Shown: piece after piece, positions 1-9,815 of the stretch
How positions within the stretch are numbered: the first letter of the stretch is position 1
Layout: each line of letters begins with the position of its first letter
NCBI GenBank assembly: GCA_020746995.1
Contig: JAGPXD010000005.1
Span: 62,001 to 126,000 of the forward strand
Length of the DNA stretch: 64,000 nt
Direction: 5' to 3'
DNA from: Plectosphaerella cucumerina
Taxonomy: Eukaryota > Ascomycota > Sordariomycetes > Glomerellales > Plectosphaerellaceae
Translations under genes and position numbers: made by a program
Notes under the pieces: generated by a model
Seen by the model: the letters and a program-made list of their open reading frames with translations, nothing else
Databases searched by the model: none
What the model was told of the DNA's origin: nothing

Positions 1-3
1 TAC

Positions 4-1809
4 TTACTGACTGGCGTACTTCTTGAAGGCGCCGATGAGACCTCCGGTGGAAGCATCGTGTCCTTCGCCGTTGCCGTCCTGGTCGAGCTCCGCCAGGATC
101 TTCTTGGCGAGGACCTTTCCGAGCTCGACACCCCACTGGTCGAAGCTGTTGATGTCCCAGACGGCACCTTCGACAAAGGTGAGGTGCTCGTAGTAGACGA
201 TGAGGGCGCCAAGCTCCGCGGGGCCGATGTGGCCTCCGACAAGGATGGAGGTGGTGGGACGGTTGCCCAGGAAGACCTTGTGGGGCACGAGCTCCTCCGG
301 AGTGCCGCCCTCGGCGCGGACCTGCTCGGCCGTCTTGCCAACCATGAGGGCTTCGGCCTGGGCAAAGTAGTTGGAAGCTAGCATCTTCTGGTGCAGGTTG
401 TCGGAGATGGGGTTGTGCGACTTGGCGGCGAGGATGAAGTCGGTGGGGATGAGCTTGGTGCCCTGGTGGACGAGCTGGAAGAAGGAGTGCTGGGCGTTGG
501 TGCAAGGCTCGCCGAAGAGAATAGGACCTGCAAGAAGGGGCAAGTGTGAGCGTGGGTTGTTGGCACCAAGGGCATGGCATGAGGCACAGCGGCAACTCGG
601 GCCTTCTTACCGGTGGTGTACTTCGCAGGGGTGCCATCTGAGGTGATGGTCTTGCCGTTGGACTCCATGGACAGCTGCTGCAGGTAGGCGGGGAAGCGAT
701 GGAGGTACTGGTCGAAGCTGATCGCCTGTCAGAATCCCGCCTCCATAAAGGGCGGGCGCTGGCAAAGGGGGTACTTACGGAGCGACGAGGTGAGTCTGGG
801 CCTGGAAAAAGTCCGAGTACCAGACGCTCAGAAGGCCACCGAGGGCGGGGATGTTCTCCTTGAGGGGCGTCTCGCGGAAGTGCTTGTCCATGGCGTGAGC
901 ACCGGCCAGGAACTTGTGGAAGTTGTCGAATCCGACATAGAGGGCGACACTGAGGCCGATGGCACTCCAGACGGAGTAGCGGCCACCGACCCAAGACTCG
1001 AAACCGAACATGTTCTTGGTGTCAATACCGAACTTGGCCACCTCGGACTCGTTGGTGGACAGGGCGACAAAGTGCTTGGCGATGTCTCCGGCATTGTTGG
1101 TCTTCTCGAGGAACCAGGTCTTTGCCGTGTTGGCGTTGGTGGTGGTCTCGGCCGTGGTGAAGGTCTTTGACGCGACGAGGAAGAGGGTCGTCTCGGGGTC
1201 AGAGGCAGCCAGAGCCTCGGCCATGTGGGTGCCGTCAATGTTGGAGACGAAGTGGAGGGTCATGTCGGGGGCGCCGTAGTGCTTGAGGGCCTCGGTGACC
1301 ATGACGGGGCCAAGGTCAGAGCCGCCGATGCCGATGTTGACGATGTTGGTAAGCTTCTTGCCGGTGAAACCGACCCAGGCGCCGCTGCGCACCTGCTCGG
1401 AGAACTCCTTCATGTGATCCAGGACGGCATTGACACCGGAAGGCCCGCCCATGACATCCTGGCCGTCGACCGACATGTCCCAGCCGCCGACGTTGCGGAG
1501 GGCAGGGTGGTAGACGGCACGCTTCTCGGTGAAGTTGATCTTCTCACCGGCGAACAGGGCGTCGCGCTTCTTCTCGACGCCAGCCTGCTCGGCAAGGCGG
1601 ACGAGCAGCTCGACAGTCTCATCGGTCAGGAAGTTCTTGGAGAAGTCGAAGAGGATGTCGGTGCCGTCGGCGGTGGCGAAGGTGCGGGAGAACTTGGAGA
1701 AGCGCTCGGGGTCGGCAGCGAAGGCCTCCTTGAGCACAAAGTTCTTTCCGACGCTGTCACGGTGGGCCTGTAGGTCGGCCCAAGCAGGGAGAGAGCTGGC
1801 CTGGGGCAT
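4..1809 (-). CDS. PGI1: Glucose-6-phosphate isomerase
   Basis: Cytosolic glycolytic enzyme interconverting glucose 6-phosphate and fructose 6-phosphate. Exons on the minus strand are 1809-779, 717-611 and 527-4, giving 553 codons, the usual length for fungal PGI. Introns are 718-778 (61 nt) and 528-610 (83 nt), both GT...AG. The first acceptor was chosen so that the join reads LVAPFDQYLHRF, as in the family. Both PGI signatures are visible: WVGGRYSVWSAIGLS in exon 1, and the C-terminal segment GHIGPAELGALIVYYEH followed by FDQWGVELGK in exon 3. The start is the first ATG of the conserved N-terminus MPQASSLPAWADLQAH. The protein looks complete and undamaged. Function rests on family recognition and is very secure. 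Confidence 0.97.
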
Positions 1810-3558
1810 GTTGGCGGTGGTGTGAGGTTCAAGTCGGTTCGATGATGTTTTTGGTGTCGTGCGGGGTCAGCAGCTAGAGATGAAGCCGTGTCAGCGGGGA
1901 GAAAGCTCGTAGGTCACGGAAGCAGATGTTATGATGACAGGAGAGAAATGTTGTTCTTCTGCTGAAGCGGCTCCTGGCTTGGTGTGTACAGTAGTAGGTA
2001 GTAGAAAGATGCGTGGTGGGTTGGCGCTGCTGGGAGGCAATGCTGAGAGAGGGAGGGGCATGGAGGGGCAGGTGCAGCTCCCGTCGCCAACAGCCCACCT
2101 TCGACGAGGTATGACGAAGCTCCGGCAACGAGGGTGCGGGGCAATGGTATTCGTTCCACGTCGCCGCCTCGACATGATGGATGATGGCTTCGCTTGTCGC
2201 GGCGCCGCTTGGCTCATGACAACAGACAACCATCTAGAGAACGGGCAGATGCGATTGGACATATCCGTTGCATGCTTGCGGCATGATATGATCGCTGCAC
2301 CTTCTACGGGAGGGGGGAGGGGGACGGTGACAGTGGGCGGGCCGCTGTCAAAACATGGCAATCTGAACATACCTGGGAGCCCAAAGCAACACGGGAAGCA
2401 AGCGATGAGTTGACGATGAAAGAAAGAGGGGTGAGGAGGGGAAGGGAGAAAAGTTTAGGTTCAAAACATCACGAGAACTTGGGCTGTGAGGAGCCAAGCT
2501 CCGATACCTGTCCCGGAACGCAGTAGTCATGGAAATCGGGGCCACCCCCGCGGGCAATCGCTTGCGGTGCGTCCATCTGGGCGGTCCACCCAGCTCTCGG
2601 TGCCTCGAACTCGCGCCCGTCGCCGGAGCTGTGTGCTCCAGCTACTATACCATGCTGTCCAACCCCCCACGGAAGCTTCGGGGAGTCTCACTCATCCCCG
2701 CCGGACTTCCTCGCGCTTCGCGACTATCGCCATGGCCACACCGTTTGTCCCGGGTTGATGAATAACACCCGCGCGGACGCCATTGGAATGCGGCGGAAAA
2801 ATTCCAGACAGTTTGGCTGGAGCAGCGGTGACTGTCTACTTCGGACTCCTGGTCACATTCGCAATGCCGCGGCATGCATTGGACCGAGGGTTGTCCATCG
2901 AGTCCTCCCGTCTTCACCTCTCCCGCTCGTCTCGCCCCACTCACGATCCCTTCGGTGCGTGGTCTAGCTCCATGGCGATGTGAATATTTCCGATGACGGC
3001 GGCTCCTCATCCATGCATAGCTATCCGTGTCCCGGAGTTGTCGGAAATACAAACAGCGGACCAAACACTCTAATCGCCAGCTAGTAAACTACAGTCACAA
3101 AGCACTGCATCGCGGTCTAGCTGAGAGACTTCTTGTGTCGCAGTTCATTGGCGAGAACGCTCTAGCAAAAAGGTGGCGGCTGGCTGCCTGTTTCCCTTGG
3201 ACAGGTACATATGTGTCGTGACGGCCATCCGTGTCTAGCTGGCCCTCACTTTTCCGACTCGGGGCCGGATTGGACTGCCTCGCCCAGGAGGTTGCACATG
3301 ATTGCCCTCCTACTGCTGTCGCGAGGTCGGTCGACAACCTGCCGCCATCCCTCGTGGAATCTACCTCTTGTTTTGCCTCTCCTGCATGCGTCACAGACCA
3401 AAATCAGGAAATGCCCCTCCCAAACGCCGTAATCAAGGCCCTAAAAGCATGAAACATGAAAGGTGCCTACGATCCGCCCCCGCGCAATGCTTATACCTGT
3501 CATCCGTGTTGGCGCTGCCGCACCCCGTTGTGTGTCGGAAGAGGAGTCGGTGGGCGTT
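1810..3558. other. Intergenic: PGI1 upstream region and YPK downstream region
   Basis: About 1.75 kb between the PGI1 start codon and the stop codon of the AGC kinase. Several short open frames occur on both strands, but none shows a recognisable domain, splice pattern or conserved composition. The region most likely holds the PGI1 promoter and leader and the kinase 3' UTR. I see no RNA gene or repeat. Confidence 0.5.
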
Positions 3559-5725
3559 CTACCGCCTGTCCTGGATGCTGCCCACGAAGGAGCCGAAGGA
3601 CGGGTCGCGAACGCTGCCACCGGCATCGCCGAGTCCCGCAATTGGCCGGTTGTAGCTGAAGCCCTGGAACTGGTTCTGCATCGTCTGAGAGAGAACGGTG
3701 CCGTCGGCGTACGATTCCTGGGGCGCCTCGTTGGTGAATTCCGTATCGAAGTTGGCCGTGTCGAGAGCATCGACCTGGAGGAGGGGAGAAAGTCAGCGGG
3801 TGGCGCCTAGCAAGGAGGGAGGGGTTCACAGGTGAGTACATACCACACTGGGTTTGAAGGCCGGCTCGTACTTGCGCTGGAGCAACTTGCGCCAATCTAT
3901 GGCGTGGAAGAAGGGGTGGGCCTTGATCTCTGCGGATCCGTTGGCACCTAACCGTTCCTCCGGGTTGCGGTTCAGCAGCTTCGTGAGCAGGTCCTTGGCC
4001 GCCGGCGGCACAATGTCGTGGCCAGGGAAGTGCAGCGGCTCGGACAGGATCTTGCGATACATCTCGTTGGTGTTCTCGTCGTAGAACGGAGGCAGGCCCG
4101 TCAGCATCTCGTACAGCAGTACGCCCAGGGTCCACCAGTCGACCGTCTTGTTGTAGCCCTGGCCCATGAGGAGCTCCGGTGCCAGGTATTCCGGGGTGCC
4201 GCAGAAGGTGTTGGTGCGGTCGCCGTCCTTCATGTCGAGCTTGCAGAGGCCAAAGTCGCACAGGGCAATGTGGCCTTGGTAATCAAGAAGAATGTTCTCG
4301 GGCTTGAGGTCCCTGTAGATGACGTTGAAGCCGTGCAGGCACTCGAGTGCGCACAGCAGCTCTGCCGTGTAGAATCTCGACCGGTTGACATCGAAGCGTT
4401 GCTCCTTCTGCAGGTGGTGGAACAGCTCGCCGCCGTTGACGAAGGCGAGGACGAAGTAAAGCCGCTCGGGCGACTGGAAGGAGAACTTGAGGGGCACGAT
4501 GAAGGGGTTGTTGATCTGGGCGAGAACCGAGCGCTCGGCCAGGGTATGGGCGACCTCGGACCGCGAGATGATGTGGGCCTTGCGGATGGTCTTGAGGGCG
4601 TAGATGCGGTTCGTGTCCTTCTTGCGCACCTGCATGACCTTGCCGAAGCTGCCCTTGCCAACGACCTTGAGAAGCTCAAACTCCTCCATCTTGAGCTTGC
4701 CGGCCCTGTTCTCGACATACTCGACACCAATCTTAAGCCTGCCGGTGCCGTACTGGACGTCAACCCACTCGACGCCGCTGTGGCCCTGGGCCCGCTCGCG
4801 CTCAGCGAACTCTGCGGCCGCCTTCTCGCGGTCCTTCTTGCTGGCCTTGGGGTCCTCGACGAAATGCTGCCTCTCCTCGAAACGGGGATTGATGCGGACG
4901 ACGCCGAGGAAGATGTCTTGGCTGCGACCGGAGCCAGGAGGAGCCATGGGGTTCCGCATGTAGAGATGGATGCCGAGTTCGGTGATGCGGGAGACGTCGA
5001 ACTTGTACTGGGTGTTGCTACCAGCCCAGAATGGGTTCTCGGGGGTGCCCTCGACCGAGTTCACGAACGCCTGGACCTTGTCGAAGTCGATGAGGGCATA
5101 AGGCATGTATTTGCCGGAGATGCGGCCGTGGTTGGTAGGAATGCCGCCGAAGCCACTGCCGCCGGACGTCTGGGGGCGGCCGGACGAGCCGTTGGCCAAG
5201 GAGCCCGCAATCCTCTGTGAGGAGCCGGGACGCACCGAACCAGCGGCGCTGAGTGCGTTGCTCGAGGAGAAGGAGCCTTGGTGGGAGGAGGCGAAGGCGG
5301 CGCGGTGTTGCTCGGGCAGCGAGAAGCCCTGACCCTCGTGTAAGGTGACGACGAGGATGCCGGGCTTGGGAGCCTTGATGACGGGAGCTTGCGACATGGC
5401 TTCGGATGCGGCTGGTAGAGAGTGGATAGGTCAGCGAGAGAAGTCCCAGGGGAGATTGAATGGCAGAAGAGGGCTCCAGCACCGGATGAGTAGGAAGGGG
5501 AAATGGGACGAGGGGGAGGGGATTGAGGAGGTTAGGCGCGGTGACAAGCATACCGATTGTGTTGTCATTGGCGGGAGTCGCTGAGGATGAAGAGGGGGCG
5601 GCGACGGTGCTGGCTTGGTTCTTGTCGTCGCCGACGATGGTGGATGTCGAGGGGGAGCGGGAGAAGGTGCTCGTCAGGGGTCCCAGATGGGTCTCCTTGA
5701 GCTTCTTGGTCAATTTCCACGACAT
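3559..5725 (-). CDS. YPK1: AGC-family Ser/Thr kinase, YPK1/Gad8 type
   Basis: Kinase of the TORC2-Ypk branch controlling sphingolipid, membrane and stress homeostasis (known from yeasts; inferred here). Exons are 5725-5554, 5411-3844 and 3774-3559, giving 651 codons. Introns are 5412-5553 (142 nt) and 3775-3843 (69 nt). The N-terminus starts MSWKLTKKLKETHLGP, typical of filamentous-fungal orthologues. A C2-like N-terminal region covers roughly residues 65-290. The kinase domain covers about 300-555, with GKGSFGKV glycine loop, DLKPENILLD catalytic loop, DFG and TFCGTPEYLAPE activation loop. The last exon supplies the AGC tail with the hydrophobic motif FQGFSY near residue 613. SCH9 is the main alternative, but the catalytic-loop and activation-loop wording is Ypk-like. 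Confidence 0.93.
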
Positions 5726-7562
5726 GGCTCCAAGGGTCGCGTGTCGATTTGACAGTGATGTGGCGGATGTGTCGGTCGGGGTTTCAGGAGGCAGGCGGCC
5801 TGCGCGAGAAACGGGACGTGAATTGGCAGGGTGGGTTCGGGGTTAATGATTGGGGAGTGGCGCAAGGACGGTCGGTCAGTCGGTCGGTAAAGGAGAATGC
5901 GTCGAAAAGGATAAGGGCTCGGATGCTCTTCTCTGGGGTCGGTTTCCCTGTATGAGACGAGGGGTGCCGGCCGGGGGGTGGTCGATGCTGCTGCTGCTCA
6001 GTGCTGGCTGAGGTTGAAGCGAAGTTGAACCCCGCAAAGTGACCTGGCCTGGGATGATGGAACTGGAACAGACGGGGGGTTGGCAGCGTCAGAGGGCGCA
6101 GCTTTGTTATTAGTCAGTCACTTGGGGTGGGACGGCGCGGCGCAGGGTGCCTGTGGGTTGGCGGGCGTAGGAGGCCGCACTGGGAGGTGGCCAGGGTGGA
6201 CGAGGGACGGGACGTTCCAAGCAACCTGACGGGCCAGGGGACAGCGGGGGTGATTTTTAAGGCGGCGCAGATTCCCTGGAGACACCTGGGTCCCTTGAGC
6301 GCCCGTAAATAAGGATGCGCAGGCGGGCAGCTGGGCGAGCAGGCCACAAGGCTAGCAGAAAAAATGCTGGCCAGTGAGCCACTTCAAGTCGAGCCGGCAA
6401 AAGGGTTGTGTTTGTTTGTCGTGCTTCTTTTTGACGCTCGCGGGTTGACTTTCAATACGAGCAGCATGGAAACGAACGGGAGGTGGCGGCACTGATGCTT
6501 GCGGCCCGTCAGCCAGGGGAACAAGCGTTCTGGAGATCGGCACCAAACCCCGGCTGGGCAGAGGGATTAAGACCAAAATACCTCCGAATCAACTTGAAGA
6601 GGCGAAAAGGTGGCAATCAGGGTTGTAGGGATGGGGGCAAGCGGCAGGTTGGCTGGTGAAAGAAAGAGGTTGCAGGGCTGTCGTGCATTTGAAAATGCCT
6701 CGTGACAAAAAGTGACCCTTGCCCGTGCGGCTCGGAGTGATCTCGACGAAGCTGGAAAGGACGACTGGTGCTGGTATTGATTTCACAGTCAATTTGCCTA
6801 CGGCAGCAGCGAGGTTTCAATATGGGGGCGCAGCAGCGCCACGTACCTGCCTTCGAATACCTTCTCTCTTGCTCAATAACTGATCAGCCTGTGGTTTTAG
6901 ATTAGAGGCTGGAATGGACAGCTATATTTGCCCGGCAGGACAATGATTTCGAGTCATCTGCTCCTACACATCGGTCGCCCTCGAAGTCAGGTGGATGACG
7001 AGTCGTGTACTCCACGGTGGCAGACGGGATCGCCGTCGCAGGCTTGGGGCTTCGTAATGCACCGGCAGCACTGCCATCGGCCTTCTCCTGATTTATCCAC
7101 CACCCCTTTTGCCTTCGTCCAGAGGCTTCCTGGTAGCAACCTGTTTCGCCGCTGATCAGTGGCCGTGCTGTTGAAATGAGAGAATCTGAAGTTATACTCA
7201 AACACACCCACGTACCAAACCAACTGACGAGGTGCACTACCGAGTCGGGTGCGCCGGGACTGGCAGTCTCGGCCACAAAACTCCGAGTCCTTGTCGCCCA
7301 GGCTGCATCTGCATCCTTCGACAAAATACCCATGTGACCAGCCAATGACTATCGGTACCAGAATCCATCATCATGCCATCTCAATCGTCTGGCAGGGCCC
7401 GGGACGCGTGTTTCCTCAGGCTCAAAACAATGTCAACCCACCGGTGCGACCGACGTTCGAGGTCCTCACCTCTCGTGCTACAATAGTAGTCATTGGCGAG
7501 TCGTTCACGCGAATTTTCTCTTCGACCTCATTCCCACGGTACCGAATGTCTTTGATTATAAG
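5726..7562. other. Intergenic: divergent promoters of YPK1 and an MFS gene
   Basis: About 1.8 kb separating the divergent kinase and MFS transporter starts. The kinase-proximal half is purine-rich on the plus strand and could contain a long 5' leader. The short open frames here are unconvincing. I see no recognisable gene. Confidence 0.5.
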
Positions 7563-9747
7563 ATGAGCCGAAGACCGAGCGAGGGCTCAACAGCACCGGG
7601 ACAGATACAGCTCACGGTCTTGGACAGAGACAACAGGGGCGAGTCACGCCACGAGGCAAACGAAGCAGACAAGTCAGCATTGGACCTCGGGGCTTCATCA
7701 GAAACACAGCATGATGCCGCTCCAAATCCAAATCCAGATGCCGCTCCCATCGCTTCTGAGAGGGTTTACATCACGGGTTGGCGGCTGTACGTCTTGATGC
7801 TTGGGTACGTTGGTGGCCAGCGGGCACCCTTTTCATTTTCAGCCCTTCGAGTCTGGGCACAGCTGACCGTCGCAGCTTGCTCCTCGCCATGTTCCTATCC
7901 GCACTCGAAACCACAGTCGTCAGCACATCGCTGGTGTCCATCACAAATGCCCTCGATGGGTTCGACCGACGCAATTGGGTCGTCACCTCCTACCTCCTTA
8001 CCTACACTGGTCCGGAACCCCGACAAAAAGGTTACACCAAGCGTCCCTGACACCTGCTGTCTAGGCTTTCTGGTCATCTACGCCAAGTTCAGCGACGTGT
8101 TGGGGCGCAAAGTCACGGTACTGACAGCCATGGCCACCTTTACTATCGCGTCCATAGCCTGTGGATTCGCTTCCACCATGGACCAGCTGTAAGCAACCAA
8201 AGAGACTCGCGCGTTGCCAAGGGCTTGCCCGGCTGATGATGTACACGCGCAGAATCACGCTGCGCGCTTTCCAAGGTTTGGGCGCCTCCGGCATCTACGC
8301 CATGGTCTCGGTCATCAACCCCGAACTGGTGCCCACGAAGCACTGGGGTACCGTCATCGCCGTCGTATCTTTGACTTTTGTCCTCAGCTCAAGCCTTGGA
8401 CCTATCATCGGCGGGTTGATCAGCGAAAACACGACGTGGAGATGGGTCTTTCTCCTCAAGTAGGTTCTTCACACTTGGACCTTGCGCGCGCATCAAGTTC
8501 CAGGCTGACTTCGTCGTGGTTGCAGTGCACCTGCTGGAGCTTTGGCGTCCTTGGTCGTCTACCTTCTCCTGCCAGCCAACTTCCCCAATCACGGCACCGA
8601 CGATAGTGCCACACGCACCCGCCCACGTTTCTCCTGGCAGTCTCTGAAGCAGTCTCTGAAGAGGGCGGACCTCATTGGGGCCGCTCTCCTCATTGCCGCA
8701 TCGATCCTTGTCGTCGCTGGCTTTGAGGAGGCCGGACCGCGCCATCCGTGGGATAGCCCTGTCGTTCTCAGCACGCTGATCGTCGGCCTCCTGCTCTTCG
8801 TTGCCTTCATTCTCTTCGAGAGGCGTATTGACCGCCCAAAATACCCCCAAGAGCCTGTCTTCCCTCTACGGCTCCTGAAAAGCAGGGCGTTTGTCGGGCT
8901 CATCATGTGAGCACCTCACCTCGTCGCCATGCCTTGGCGAGAGGCCTGCTGATAACTCACAGCATCGGCTTCTGTTCCGGTCCCCCTTTCTGGGCCGCTC
9001 TTATCAACATACCGCAAAGATTCCAGGCTGTCAACGGCTTCAGCCCCCTTCAGGCGGGGACGTACCTTTTGCCAATGGTGCTGAGTGCACCCGTCGCGAC
9101 TGCAGTAACCGGTCAACTAGCAACTCGGTTTTCTGTGCCACCTTTCTACCTCATGCTCGGTGGCACCTCGCTCCTAACGATTGGCACCGGCATGCTGAGC
9201 TCAATCGCAGTCGACGATATCGACAGAATACTGGGCTATGAAGCTCTTCTCGGCTGTGGACTCGGTGCAACTGCGTGTGTTCTGCTCTTATATATCCCGT
9301 TCGTCATAGAGCGGAAAGACATGGGTGTGTGCTCGAGCATCCTCCCAATCTCTCCGGGTCACTAACCTTGGATGTAGCCGTGACAGTCGGCGTTTTCACC
9401 CAGGTCCGAGTTCTCGGCGGCACAATCGGGCTCGCCATCAGGTATGCCTCCCTCTCTATCACCTCCTGCCAGCTGACTCATTCCTCAGTGCCGCTGTCAT
9501 GAACGGTCAAATCTCTACAGCGCTCAGGCGCCATCTTCCCGAGGAGGACGCGGCCCTTGTACTCTCTGCATTGGGTGATGCCAATGACCTGCCAGAGCAA
9601 ACACGCCAACTGGCCCGACAAATTTTCAGCGATGCGTTCAGCGTTCAGTTCAAAGTCATGTTATCGTTTTGCGGTGTGGTCCTATTGGCAGTAGGTCTGC
9701 TTTGGGAATGGCCTCTGAGGAATGCCCGGGATGTAGAACAGTTCTAG
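7563..9747 (+). CDS. MFS drug-efflux transporter, DHA2 (14-TM) type
   Basis: Plasma-membrane H+ antiporter of the major facilitator superfamily, probably exporting toxic compounds or a secondary metabolite (inference from family). Eight exons: 7563-7804, 7876-8009, 8065-8188, 8253-8459, 8526-8906, 8963-9324, 9378-9441 and 9489-9747, giving 590 codons. The seven introns are only 47-71 nt. All junctions restore the family frame, for example VLMLGLLLAMFLSALETTVV and TSYLLTYTGFLVIYAKFSDVLGRK. The latter contains the MFS motif-A-like DVLGRK; LSALETTVVSTSL and WRWVFLLNAPAGALA are typical of 14-TM DHA2 proteins. The hydrophilic N-terminus (about 70 residues) is followed by many hydrophobic segments. 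The second intron has a weak donor (GTCCGG). No biosynthetic genes flank it, so no substrate can be assigned. Confidence 0.9.
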
Positions 9748-9815
9748 ATGGCGGGCTCCTCGGCATGTTCCTATGCCTTTGATGCTGCACACCGCAAAGA
9801 ACAATGTCGTGTCGA

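Noticed and set aside
4018..5220. 400-codon plus-strand open frame across the AGC kinase
   Set aside because: Antisense shadow of a well-supported kinase exon; Leu/Val/Glu/Asp-rich translation is typical of reverse-complemented GC-rich coding DNA.
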